Source of the DNA: JBQTIU01 sp052387815
GTDB lineage: Bacteria; Pseudomonadota; Alphaproteobacteria; CACIAM-22H2
Direction: 5' to 3'
DNA length: 20,488 nt
Assembly (NCBI GenBank): GCA_052387815.1
Contig: JBQTIU010000122.1
Coordinates: 1-20,488 of the forward strand
Below are positions 1 through 7,774 of the stretch, in pieces. The notes under the pieces were generated by a model, which was not told the DNA's origin, made no database searches, and saw nothing but the letters and a program-made list of their open reading frames with translations. Numbering within the stretch: the first letter of the stretch is position 1; every line of letters begins with the position of its first letter. The translations under genes were made by a program, and so were the position numbers.

Positions 1-2
1 TA

Positions 3-25
3 GGGGCGGGTTTGAAACCCGCCCC
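3..25. repeat. Palindromic GC-rich repeat (GGGGCGGG type)
   Basis: A perfect inverted repeat with 11-bp arms (arm GGGGCGGGTTT) around one central base, preceded by TA as in most copies of this family in the window. It lies 10 bases beyond the stop codon of the minus-strand giant exported protein gene. It could form a strong RNA hairpin and help end or stabilise that transcript, but it has no T-tract, so it is not a classical intrinsic terminator. It belongs to the same family as the copies near 4.4-4.8, 6.7 and 11.8 kb. Confidence 0.85.
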
Positions 26-35
26 ATGCCGCCGT

Positions 36-3000
36 TTACGGCTTGAAGTTGAAGGACGAGACCGCCGAGGCGGCGAACACGAAGTAAGGATCGCCGGCCA
101 CCAGCGCGGTGAGCGTGTTGGTGCCGGCCGCTGCCCCGCGGAAGAAGGTCCGGGCCTGGTTGGTGCTATCGACTTCCAGGACCGCCGTGATCGCCGCCGG
201 CAGGTTGTTGGGGTCGCCCGCGCCGGCGATGGTGATCAGCGACCAGCCCGCGTCCAGCCGGCGCGGCGCCGGGTCGTTCGAGCGCACCGCGTAGTGGACG
301 TTGCGGTGAATCGCCACTTGCGGGCCGACGCTCTGGCGATGCGCCAACGCCCGCCCGCCGATGATGTCGTTGGAGAGGATGGTGTTCACCGCCACTTGCG
401 CGTTCAGCTCGATGTAGCTCCGCACCGCGTTGCCTTCCATGCCGAACACTTCATCGCGGTCGTTGCCGAGCGGCATTCCGAACGGAGCCGCCACGACCTC
501 GTCGTCGATGATCGAGAACGGCAGGCCGGTCGCCTGGTCGACGGTGACGAAGAAGCCGCCGATGTTCCAGCGCGGGTTCCCGGTGAGAGTCCGCCGGTCC
601 GGTTCGCCGAACAGCCGGACGAGCCGCCAGGTGTTGGCGCCGGTGGCGACCCGGCTCAACTTGATCTTCGTCAGGTCGATCGGCGGCACCGCCTGGATGG
701 TGCTCGGGCCGGCCGACACGTTGTTGGCGTTGAAGCTGACGAAGTTGGCTGCCCCCGGATCGCCCGAGGTCGCCTGGATCCAGTTGGCGTTGTCGGGCTC
801 CTTGACCGCGATGACGACGAACGCGTTGTCCGGCGTCTCGTCGGTGCCGATCGCCATCCGGAAGCCGCCGGTCGAGCCGACGTCGAGCACCCGGAACGAG
901 GCGTCGGAGACGATGTCGAGCACCCGCTGAATGTCCAGCCGGCCGCTCAACGGCGTCCCTCCGGATGCGCCGCCGGCGTTGGAAAGGGCGCCGGTCGTCA
1001 GACTGAGCTCGATGTCGCGGCCCCCGGAGCCCTTCGGACCGAGCAAGCAGCCGGCGGGGAGGCCGGCGGCACCGAGGACGGCCGTATTCTGCCCGGCGCG
1101 GCGCGCGTCGCGGATCGCCCGTCGCCCGTCCAAGGTGAGCGCCGGCCGCACGGTCACTGGTGTCTGTGCATCGCCGAGGGACGTACACTGTGCGTTGGGG
1201 CCTGCGATCACGTCGGCGATGATGCCCACCACGTTGGCCTGGACGATGGTCCCCGGCTTCGGAGCGACCCCGTCGCGGCCCTTGGTCACCGTGCCGCTGA
1301 TCTCCATGGTGTGCAGTTTGGTGCTGTTGCTCGGCACCGACGCCCGGCGGGTGTCGGCGTCGTCCACACTGGCAATGATGTTGCCCGCGGTCAGCCCCAC
1401 GCCGTTGAAGGTGCCTACATTGGCGGCCGCCACCGCGCCGGTGGTCTCGGTCGAGGTCAGGATGTTGTTCCCGGCCCCGGCGTCGTACTCGACCACGACC
1501 GAGGTCGTCGCCGCCGGCAGGCCCGGCGAGGGCACGGTCAGGATCACCTGGCCCGAGGTCGCCGCGCCGGAGAGGTCGACGTTGGTGGCTGCACCCGGGA
1601 TACTGACCTCGAACGCGGTCGTGCCGTCGGTGCCGCGCACCTTGAACAGCCCGTCGACCAGCACGCCCGCCGGCGTGCCGGCGCCCGTGAAGCCCGCCAG
1701 GGCGAGCTGCACCGGCTTGCTGAACCGCACCAGCAGCTTGCTGATGTTGGTGCGGATGCCGGCCCCGTCGCGGATGGCGATCGCCTCGACGATCTGCGGG
1801 CTGGCGTTGATCTGCGCGCCTAGCGTCACCGTCTTGGTGCCGTCGGTGGCGAGCTTGTTGGCCACGGCATCGGTCAGGCCGGGGGTATCGGTGATCTTGA
1901 GGATGGTCCCGGTCACGTCCGGCGTGCTGGTGAAGGTGAACCGCGAGTTCGCTACCCCGCCGGTTGGCGTCGCCAGTGCGCCGAAGAGGACTGTGAGCGC
2001 CGGGCTGGCGTTGAGCCCCAACAGATTCAAGGGCGCGTTGTTGAACAGGTACTGCGCCGGGTCCGCAGGCCCCCCAGCGAGCGACTCGGAGGCATCCACC
2101 GCCACCGTCCCCGAGACCCCGGGGGCGGGCGCGCCGGCCCCGACCGGCGCCGACTCCGTCTTGCTCCAGGTGACCGCCGTCACCACCGGCGAAGCGCCGT
2201 CGGTGTGGAGTGCCGGCAGGCCGGTCAGCGTCGGCGGCACGGCGCCGACGAGGGCGGCATCGCCGCTCACGGCGTCGAACACGCCCGCGTACTTGAGGGT
2301 GCGGGCGGCGGCCAGCGCGGAGGTGTACTTCACCGTGGCGCCGGCCACGCCGGTGTTGAAGTCCTTCGCCACGTAGAGCGCCGCGTCCGCCGCCTCGGCG
2401 CCGGTGCCGTTCTCGGACCAGTCGGCCGTCGCCGGGCTGGCGAAGGTGATCGCCACCTTGGTGTCGCCGGTCAGCTTGGTGGCGCTGAAGGTGATGTCGC
2501 GGGCGGTGCCGCCGAAGGCGGTCTGGACCTTCAAGTCCGCGAGGGCGGGCGTGCCGACCGCGTGCTTGAAGTCGATGGTCGAGCCGTCGACCAGGCCGTC
2601 GATATTGTTGTCGCGGGTGGCCAGCGTCGGGGCTTGCGCCACGCCGATGAACACGTTGGTGACCCCGGCGGTGTCGCCGGCCACGAACGCCTGGCTGCCA
2701 GGCGCGATGGTCTTCAAGGGCGTGGTGGCGCTGAACTTTGCCTCCACCGTCACCGGGGTGCCGGCGAAGGACAGCTTGCCGTCCGCGGCCACGGTCCACA
2801 AGTCGGCGTCGGCGGGGACGGGGTCGCTCAGCGTGAGCGTCGCGACCGCCGCCGCGCAGGTCGCCGCGGTAACCCCGAGTCCGGGGGTCGGCACCACCGC
2901 AAAGTCGGTCACATCGCAGGTCGCCGCATCGACCTGCTCGTTGAACCGCAGCACGGCCTTGACCGACGCCGACGCGGTCGACTTCAAGCCAGCTCCGAAC

Positions 3001-4187
3001 AGGAGCGCGCGGTTGGCTTCGCTGTCGGTCGTGACCACATTGGCGATCGCCTTCGCGGCACCGGTGGCCGCATAGGTCGGCTTGGCGAACAAGACGAGGG
3101 TCTGCGAGGACGGGAAGGCCAAGCCGTTGCCGGCCAGGTCGGTGATCGCCGGGACCGCGGGCACCTTGGTCGCCACGCTGGCGAGGATACCGACGAAGGG
3201 GGTATCGCCGGCGCCGCGGACGGTGAAGAATTCGCCGCCGAGGAGGTCTTGGAACGCCCCGGCCGGATTGACCTTGGTGGTGGCGGACGTGGTCTCGGTC
3301 CCTGCAGTTGTGACGAATTTCAGGTCCGGCTTGACGTCGGTGGTGCCGACGACGAGGGCCGGGACCGCGGCGACCGCCGGGGCTGTGAACGAGGGCGTTA
3401 CGATGTTCGTCGGATGCGAGGTGAAGATGGTGACCTGTACCGTATCCGCGGCGTCGGTCGGCTTGTTGGCCCTGGTGAGCGTCGGGCCGATATAGGTGGT
3501 GACCAGCGGCAGTTTCTGCGCGGCCGTGATCTTCGCCGCGGCCGCATCGGCCTCGGTGGAGGTGATGGCGGCATAGGTGCTGGTGAGGTCGAGCGCGACA
3601 GTGTCGAACTTGACCCCTCTCGGCTGCTGGGTGACGCTCGCCTTGATGCTATCGATCACGCCGGTGTTGGCCGTGGCCAGCACCGCCGGGGCGGAGCGGA
3701 TCGAATCGCTCGCGCCGGCCACGACCACGAACGCCACCGAGGACGCGGCCGCGTTGGTTGTCAGCAGAATATTCGCCTCGATGCCATCGGCGACGCCGCT
3801 TGGGGTGCCCTGGCTGGCATCGGTCACGGCGGCGCCGGTGAACAGGAAGGCGCCCGCCGAGTCGAAGTAGAAGGGATAGAACTTCGGCGCACCCCCCGTG
3901 AGAAGGCTGGCCGTGCCGCCGGCAGCCGCGGCAAGGCCCGTATTGGCGGCAAAGGGCGCGGTGGGACTGGTGGGACCGGCGGTAATCCGGAACTTCAATC
4001 CCTTGCCGAGGGCAGGCGTGATGGCGGTCCCGACTGCCGACCGGACTTGCGCCAAGGTCAACGGCGCCACGAACCCGCCGGAAAGATCGGTCGGGCCGCT
4101 GAGTTCGGCGGCGCTGGCGAAGGAGGCCGCGCCGACCAGGGCGGTCGAGCTCAAGAGGGCGGTACGAAGGTTCTTGCCGAACAACAT
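36..4187 (-). CDS. Giant exported/surface protein of unknown function
   Basis: A 1383-residue protein with a clear Sec signal peptide: positive residues at K5 and R8, a hydrophobic core, and an ASA-A cleavage site near residue 26. The ATG at 4187 is preceded by a good Shine-Dalgarno (AGGAAGGGA, 8 bases away). The mature part is rich in Ala, Thr, Gly, Val and Ser, with alternating hydrophobic residues as in beta-sandwich surface proteins. Two stretches around FNEQV and FSKPV resemble the opening strand of SbsA/Big_5-like Ig domains, a weak resemblance. A D-x-N-x-D-G-x-x-D loop near residues 526-534 looks like a calcium site. Only four cysteines are seen, in two close pairs. There is no transmembrane anchor, autotransporter barrel or LPXTG motif. 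It contains several dozen lysines. An S-layer-like or other surface protein is plausible but not shown. I do not recognise a named family. Confidence 0.85.
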   Translation of the reverse strand: MLFGKNLRTALLSSTALVGAASFASAAELSGPTDLSGGFVAPLTLAQVRSAVGTAITPALGKGLKFRITAGPTSPTAPFAANTGLAAAAGGTASLLTGGAPKFYPFYFDSAGAFLFTGAAVTDASQGTPSGVADGIEANILLTTNAAASSVAFVVVAGASDSIRSAPAVLATANTGVIDSIKASVTQQPRGVKFDTVALDLTSTYAAITSTEADAAAAKITAAQKLPLVTTYIGPTLTRANKPTDAADTVQVTIFTSHPTNIVTPSFTAPAVAAVPALVVGTTDVKPDLKFVTTAGTETTSATTKVNPAGAFQDLLGGEFFTVRGAGDTPFVGILASVATKVPAVPAITDLAGNGLAFPSSQTLVLFAKPTYAATGAAKAIANVVTTDSEANRALLFGAGLKSTASASVKAVLRFNEQVDAATCDVTDFAVVPTPGLGVTAATCAAAVATLTLSDPVPADADLWTVAADGKLSFAGTPVTVEAKFSATTPLKTIAPGSQAFVAGDTAGVTNVFIGVAQAPTLATRDNNIDGLVDGSTIDFKHAVGTPALADLKVQTAFGGTARDITFSATKLTGDTKVAITFASPATADWSENGTGAEAADAALYVAKDFNTGVAGATVKYTSALAAARTLKYAGVFDAVSGDAALVGAVPPTLTGLPALHTDGASPVVTAVTWSKTESAPVGAGAPAPGVSGTVAVDASESLAGGPADPAQYLFNNAPLNLLGLNASPALTVLFGALATPTGGVANSRFTFTSTPDVTGTILKITDTPGLTDAVANKLATDGTKTVTLGAQINASPQIVEAIAIRDGAGIRTNISKLLVRFSKPVQLALAGFTGAGTPAGVLVDGLFKVRGTDGTTAFEVSIPGAATNVDLSGAATSGQVILTVPSPGLPAATTSVVVEYDAGAGNNILTSTETTGAVAAANVGTFNGVGLTAGNIIASVDDADTRRASVPSNSTKLHTMEISGTVTKGRDGVAPKPGTIVQANVVGIIADVIAGPNAQCTSLGDAQTPVTVRPALTLDGRRAIRDARRAGQNTAVLGAAGLPAGCLLGPKGSGGRDIELSLTTGALSNAGGASGGTPLSGRLDIQRVLDIVSDASFRVLDVGSTGGFRMAIGTDETPDNAFVVIAVKEPDNANWIQATSGDPGAANFVSFNANNVSAGPSTIQAVPPIDLTKIKLSRVATGANTWRLVRLFGEPDRRTLTGNPRWNIGGFFVTVDQATGLPFSIIDDEVVAAPFGMPLGNDRDEVFGMEGNAVRSYIELNAQVAVNTILSNDIIGGRALAHRQSVGPQVAIHRNVHYAVRSNDPAPRRLDAGWSLITIAGAGDPNNLPAAITAVLEVDSTNQARTFFRGAAAGTNTLTALVAGDPYFVFAASAVSSFNFKP

Positions 4188-4260
4188 GGGGGTCGTCCCT
4201 TCCTGTTTGGATCTTCGATCCTGTTGAAATTCCTATCCGATTCCCGAAACCGGGGGTCCA
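4188..4260 (-). promoter_or_regulatory. 5' leader of the giant exported protein gene
   Basis: The leader carries the Shine-Dalgarno AGGAAGGGA at 4196-4204. Just upstream at 4209-4221 is a small perfect hairpin (GGATC, three-base loop, GATCC). The hairpin sits where it could affect ribosome loading or message stability. No convincing -35/-10 pair was found, so the promoter position is undecided. It may lie in the less GC-rich piece at about 4340-4425. Confidence 0.4.
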
Positions 4261-4336
4261 TAGGGGCGGGGTCGCGAGGCCGCGCCTCGCCGGTTTCAAC
4301 CCCGCCCGCGGGCAGGTCGTGAGACCCGCCCCACCT
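4261..4336. repeat. Composite palindrome with nested stem
   Basis: The outer arms GGGCGGGG (4264-4271) and CCCCGCCC (4300-4307) enclose a perfect inner stem, GCGAGGC (4274-4280) and GCCTCGC (4284-4290). A second hairpin follows, with a GGGCAGGTC arm and a CGTGAGACC centre, ending in CCCCACCTACG. A related composite in opposite orientation lies at 6701-6757, on the other side of the O-antigen ligase gene. It carries the same GTAGGGGC edge and CGTGAGACC centre as other family members. Confidence 0.7.
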
Positions 4337-4431
4337 ACGATCACCCGGCCTCAACTGATCCTGCAGGGTGATTGCTAAACCCCGGCCAAGGTTAAAGGCA
4401 ACTAGCGAAATGTGATTATGGACCTGGGCGA

Positions 4432-4778
4432 GGGGCCGGTTTGAAACCGGCCCCTACGTAGGGAAACGGCGATGGCATTTCGTAGGGGCGGGTTTATAAC
4501 CCGCCCATGCCAGCACCGCCCGCGCGGGGCCGGTTTGAAACCGGCCCCTGCACGGATCATTACAGATCGGTTGCGTAGGGGCGGGTTTGTAACCGGCCCG
4601 AGGGGCCGGTCTCAGACCGGCCCCTGCACGGATCATTACCTATCGGTTGCGTAGAGGCGGGTTTGTCACCCGCCCGAGGGGCCGGTCTCAGACCGGCCCC
4701 TACACGGATCATTACATATCGGTTGCGTAGGGGCGGGTTTGTAACCCGCCCGCGCGGGGCCGGTTTGAAACCGGCCCC
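4432..4778. repeat. Cluster of alternating palindromes with 76-bp tandem units
   Basis: Nine palindromes in a row, of two kinds. Type A has a GGGGCCGG arm with a TTTGAAA or TCTCAGA centre, at 4432-4454, 4526-4548, 4602-4624, 4678-4700 and 4756-4778. Type B starts GTAGGGGCGGG with a TTTATAA or TTTGTAA centre, at 4482-4506, 4575-4599, 4651-4675 and 4727-4751. From 4526 on they form a regular array: A, a 26-base linker containing ACGGATCATTAC, then B, repeating every 76 bp. The linkers are nearly identical, so the whole unit has been duplicated. Two B copies carry small defects in one arm. This fills the gap upstream of the ligase gene; the rest of 4337-4812 holds no gene that I can support. Confidence 0.9.
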
Positions 4779-4812
4779 GACAGGCTGTACAACAACCGCA
4801 TCGAGGACTGCG

Positions 4813-6642
4813 ATGGCCCACGCCACGCCATTATCGCCAGCCCTTCCCGCCCTCCTGGCCGGCGTTTCGGCGCGGGCCGTCATCGCCGTGGTCTTGGGAA
4901 TATGTTCCATCACCGTCTTCGATCTCGGCAGCCATTCGACCGTGGTGCCGAAATGGGTCGGCGTGCATTTGGCGGCCTTGCTGGCGCTGTTCGATTTCGC
5001 GCTCGGGCTGCGCCGGGATCGGGCGGCGGTGGACGACATCGACCTATTGACCCTCGCGTTCGTCGCCTATGCCGCCCTGTCGCTCGCCTGGTCCTCCGAT
5101 CCCGGCCTGGGGTCGATTTCCCTGCTGCACATGACGGCGCTGGCCGTCGTTTTCACGTGGGTGCGGCGGCGGCCGGCGGCCGAGTTGGACTTCATCCTGC
5201 CGGCCCTGTTCGTCGGGGCGATCGCCGTGGCCCTCGTCCTGGCGGCTGTCCTGCCGCCGTTTCGCTTCGCGGGTTTCGGCAACCGGAATTACGCGACCGA
5301 GCTCATGCTGGTGGCCCTGCCGTTCCCGCTCGCCCTCATGTTCCACGCGCGGCCCGTCCTCAAGGCCGCAGGCGCCGTCCTCGGCTTGGGCGCGATCGTC
5401 TATCTCCTGGCCTTCAACCAAAGCAAGATCGAGTTCCTGGTCATCCCCGGCGTCGGCCTGTTCGCCCTCGGCGTGTTCCTCTTCCACCGCCTGGACCCGT
5501 TCCGTTTTTGGGCGCTCGTGACCGCCTTGATCGCGGCGCCGGCGGCGGCTTCGTGGCTGTGGTGGGAAAAGATGTACTTCGCCACCTCGCTCGCCTTCCG
5601 CCTCGAGCTGTGGACCAACAGCATCCTCCTGTGGCTCGAGGCGCCCTTCCTCGGGCATGGGCTCGGCAGCTTCGATTTCGAATACCCGCGCCTCCAGGAG
5701 AGCCATCTCTCCGTGTTTCCGTGGCTGGAGACGCCGCTGTTCCAGGCCATCCAGACGATGCCCGGGGCGGCGCACAACGATCTCCTGCAGGGGCTCGCCG
5801 AATTCGGAGTGGCGGGGGTAGCGATCGCCGTGTTGTGGCTCGGGCTGGCGATCCGCAACCAGCGCGCCAAGCGAGGAAAGAGCCTCGCCGACCACGCGGC
5901 GGCACTCTCGGCCGCGGCACTCCTCATCGCCGCGCAACTCGAATTCCCGTTGCAGAACCCGGCGACCGCGCTCGCCGCCGCGCTCGTGTTCGGCGCCCTT
6001 GCCGTCCGCCAGCCCACCGGGTCGGCCCGTGTGGTCGTAGCCCTGCCCGCCTGGGCGCGCTGGCTGCCGCTGGCCGGCGCGGCGCTCGGCGTCCCGGCGC
6101 TCGGCTATGCCGATGCCCGCTTGTTCATGGGCCAGAAATATTTTCTCGAAAGCGCCTCTTTTGCCATGGCGGGGTATGGCGAAGTCGCGCTCGAGCGCAA
6201 TCTCCGGGCCTACGAGTGGAACCCTTACGATCGCAAGACTCGCCAGCAACTGTTCATCATGGTCATGGCCCTGGCCGAACTTAAGCGCGAACTCCCCTAC
6301 GACACGGAGAGGATGGAGGAACTCTACCGGGTCAGCGCCAGCGCCGCGCCCGACTGGGCCGCGCTGGCGCTGGCGCGGCTCGCCTATCTCATGGGGACCG
6401 ACTCCGGACCCGAGCCGACCACGGCGATCGAGGAACACTTGCGCCGCGCGCACGCCACCATCGCCCACCAGCCGACCCTCCACTACCTCGAGGCGAGCTA
6501 TAGGATCAGACACCAGGACTGGGCGAAGGCCCGGGCGGCGATCGCCAAGGGTCGGGCGGTGGTCGGGCTCAACGACTGGCAGCGGCAGTTGTTCGGCAAC
6601 CTCGAGCGCTTGGTTCCGGCCGACGCCTCGCCGGCGCGGTAG
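4813..6642 (+). CDS. O-antigen ligase/polymerase family membrane protein
   Basis: A 609-residue integral membrane protein of the O-antigen ligase (Wzy_C, WaaL-like) superfamily. These inner-membrane enzymes join or polymerise undecaprenyl-linked glycans on the periplasmic face. About ten to twelve hydrophobic segments fill residues 1-430. The family signature is visible as GHGLGSF near residue 281, followed by the conserved A-H-N-D-L-L-x-G-L-x-E-F-G-V-A-G near residue 320, where the His is the usual catalytic candidate. The C-terminal 150 residues are soluble, helical and Ala/Arg rich, with a TPR-like look, as in fused PglL-like or ligase proteins. The start is the ATG at 4813, which has GAGGA five bases upstream; longer readings run back into palindromes. 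The stop TAG coincides with the first bases of a repeat. No other glycan genes are adjacent, so the substrate (LPS, exopolysaccharide or protein) is unknown. Confidence 0.85.
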   Translation: MAHATPLSPALPALLAGVSARAVIAVVLGICSITVFDLGSHSTVVPKWVGVHLAALLALFDFALGLRRDRAAVDDIDLLTLAFVAYAALSLAWSSDPGLGSISLLHMTALAVVFTWVRRRPAAELDFILPALFVGAIAVALVLAAVLPPFRFAGFGNRNYATELMLVALPFPLALMFHARPVLKAAGAVLGLGAIVYLLAFNQSKIEFLVIPGVGLFALGVFLFHRLDPFRFWALVTALIAAPAAASWLWWEKMYFATSLAFRLELWTNSILLWLEAPFLGHGLGSFDFEYPRLQESHLSVFPWLETPLFQAIQTMPGAAHNDLLQGLAEFGVAGVAIAVLWLGLAIRNQRAKRGKSLADHAAALSAAALLIAAQLEFPLQNPATALAAALVFGALAVRQPTGSARVVVALPAWARWLPLAGAALGVPALGYADARLFMGQKYFLESASFAMAGYGEVALERNLRAYEWNPYDRKTRQQLFIMVMALAELKRELPYDTERMEELYRVSASAAPDWAALALARLAYLMGTDSGPEPTTAIEEHLRRAHATIAHQPTLHYLEASYRIRHQDWAKARAAIAKGRAVVGLNDWQRQLFGNLERLVPADASPAR

Positions 6643-6757
6643 GGGCGGGCCGGGCGGGTCGACGCTGTTCCCCGGGCAGGGGCGGGTTTATAACCCGCCC
6701 GGGCGGGTCGTGAGACCGGCGAGGCGCGAGGCGCTGCCTCGCGGCCTCGCCCCTACG
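6639..6757. repeat. Palindromic repeat block between convergent genes
   Basis: The block begins GTAGGGGCGGG at 6639, where its TAG is also the stop codon of the ligase gene. A complete type B palindrome (GGGGCGGG arm, TTTATAA centre) lies at about 6679-6700. A composite follows at 6701-6757 with a CGTGAGACC centre and nested GCGAGG/CCTCGC stems, ending CCCCTACG. Read in reverse, that composite matches the one at 4261-4336. Lying between the convergent ligase and RES genes, it may act as a two-way transcription barrier, though no T-tract is seen. Confidence 0.75.
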
Positions 6758-6768
6758 AATCGCGCGAG

Positions 6769-7260
6769 TCAATCCTTGGAGATGACGCGCGGGTCCCAGG
6801 TCACGGGTTCCGGGGCTTCGGCGATTACGTGCCCGAAATCCGGGTGGTCCTGGTCGATGAGCACATTGCGCTCAACGCGCACGACTTTGGAGGGCACGAT
6901 CAGGACGGCCGGCCGGCGGCCGGTGCGACCGCCTTCGTGCCAGGCATCGCCGTAGGCCCGGCTGGCGATTTGATCCTCGGCGTCCCAGCCCGGGACATCG
7001 CTGGCCGTAATCTCTTCGATCTCGAGTTCGGCCGGAATGAGGATGCGGATCGACCGGGAAATCCTCGGGATCCGCTTGATGTTGAAGTGAGCGAGGCTCT
7101 CGAGCATCGCGCCGCCGAAATGTTCGGCCGCATAGATGACGCGGCGGCCAGGCGAGGTCCAGCGTCCGCCGAATAGGAATGTGCCCGCACCGTCGAAAAC
7201 CGCGTATTGCGATATTGTGATGCGATAGGCGGTGAGCGGTCCCCTAGACCGGGAGACCAT
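6769..7260 (-). CDS. RES-domain toxin (NAD+-degrading type)
   Basis: A 163-residue RES-domain protein, the toxin of RES/Xre type II toxin-antitoxin pairs. Characterised members degrade NAD+ (some as NAD+ phosphorylases), causing growth arrest. All three name-giving residues are visible: Arg13 in AYRI, Glu54 in AMLESLAHF, and Ser124 in VPSKVV. The G-G-R-W motif sits at 31-34, and the closing N-V-L-I-D-Q-D-H-P-D-F block is typical. Length is normal for the family, so it appears intact. The ATG at 7260 lies inside the 3' end of the antitoxin gene (17-base overlap), implying translational coupling and antitoxin-first synthesis. The alternative, a RES protein with another substrate, cannot be excluded. 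Confidence 0.93.
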   Translation of the reverse strand: MVSRSRGPLTAYRITISQYAVFDGAGTFLFGGRWTSPGRRVIYAAEHFGGAMLESLAHFNIKRIPRISRSIRILIPAELEIEEITASDVPGWDAEDQIASRAYGDAWHEGGRTGRRPAVLIVPSKVVRVERNVLIDQDHPDFGHVIAEAPEPVTWDPRVISKD

Positions 7261-7687
7261 AGGCGCCTTTCCAAAGGATGAGTTCCGCCTGGCGCGCGCC
7301 GATCTCGGTGACAGCGGCCTCGATCGGCTTTTTCCCGCCGAGGCCGGGATGGGGCGTCATCAGCCACTCTCGTGCATCCGCGCGATCGCCCCAAACCCAT
7401 TCCGCGGTGGCGATCACCCGGGCGAGGCGCTCCGTGCATTCGCTGTGGGCGAAGCTCAGCCGGCGGGTCCGATGGAAGGTCGCTTTCGGCACGAAGCGGT
7501 AAATCACCGCCCGCCGCTCCGCCGGCCGGTCGATGATGCGGCGGACGCAGGTTTCGATGGCCTTGCGAGGCAAACCCCTGACGACCCTGGCCTCGAGATC
7601 GGTTATCGAGCGGATGACCTGGCCGAGCACGGCCTTCCCGCCCATCACCGCCGCGATTTGCCGGGCATCGATCACCAGGTGCTCCAC
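7244..7687 (-). CDS. Xre/MbcA/ParS-type antitoxin (DUF2384)
   Basis: A 147-residue antitoxin partner of the RES toxin. The first part, about residues 10-60, is the Xre-like helix-turn-helix region of this family, with the G-L-P near 38-40. The middle carries V-P-K-A-T-F, then L-S-F-A-H-S-E. The C-terminal 60 residues are the MbcA/ParS toxin-binding domain (DUF2384), with A-E-W-V-W-G-D, W-L-x-T-P-H and the final L-x-W-K-G-A-Y-G-L-P. No ATG is available. I chose the GTG at 7687 because GGAG lies ten bases before it and the mapped promoter would give a 25-30 base leader. The longer reading, with TTG at 7711, would begin almost at the transcription start. It is expected to bind and inhibit the toxin and repress its own promoter. 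Confidence 0.9.
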   Translation of the reverse strand: MEHLVIDARQIAAVMGGKAVLGQVIRSITDLEARVVRGLPRKAIETCVRRIIDRPAERRAVIYRFVPKATFHRTRRLSFAHSECTERLARVIATAEWVWGDRADAREWLMTPHPGLGGKKPIEAAVTEIGARQAELILWKGAYGLPV

Positions 7688-7697
7688 TGTCTCAACG

Positions 7698-7701
7698 CTC
7701 C
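7698..7701 (-). promoter_or_regulatory. Ribosome binding site deciding the antitoxin start
   Basis: GGAG on the minus strand, ten bases ahead of the GTG at 7687. It lies inside the reading frame if the TTG at 7711 were used, so its presence supports the shorter antitoxin. Confidence 0.55.
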
Positions 7702-7704
7702 GTT

Positions 7705-7740
7705 GTCTCAATCGCCAACGAATATAGGATCAAATGAGAC
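7705..7740. promoter_or_regulatory. Putative antitoxin operator dyad over the -10 box
   Basis: Two inverted GTCTCA/TGAGAC half-sites, at 7705-7710 and 7735-7740, are extended imperfectly on both sides. Their centres are 30 bp apart, about three helical turns, so both face the same side of DNA. The midpoint falls within one or two bases of the -10 hexamer. This is a natural site for the helix-turn-helix antitoxin, alone or with the RES toxin, to repress the operon. Assignment as an operator is inference from position and symmetry. Confidence 0.5.
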
Positions 7741-7749
7741 GACTTGCAA
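7721..7749 (-). promoter_or_regulatory. Sigma70-type promoter of the RES/Xre operon
   Basis: On the minus strand a -35 box TTGCAA (7744-7749) and a -10 box TATATT (7721-7726) are separated by exactly 17 bases. Both boxes are close to consensus, and the region is clearly richer in A and T than its surroundings. Transcription would begin near 7714, just upstream of the antitoxin gene. Confidence 0.75.
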
Positions 7750-7774
7750 CCCAGCCGCGCTCATCCCCATTTTC

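Noticed and set aside
12..4322. Several long open frames on both strands within the giant exported protein gene
   Set aside because: All are alternative frames of GC-rich sequence. Only the minus frame with signal peptide and ribosome site has protein-like composition.
4454..4654. Small open frames rich in K-P-A-P-T and G-G-F-I-T-R-P
   Set aside because: They are translations of the palindromic repeats, with no ribosome sites and no independent support.
4482..4778. Possible CRISPR array because of regular spacing
   Set aside because: The intervals are nearly identical to each other rather than unique spacers, the units contain two different palindromes, and no cas gene is present.
5044..6513. 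489-codon minus-strand frame opposite the ligase
   Set aside because: Charged, low-complexity shadow translation; the plus frame has membrane segments and family motifs.
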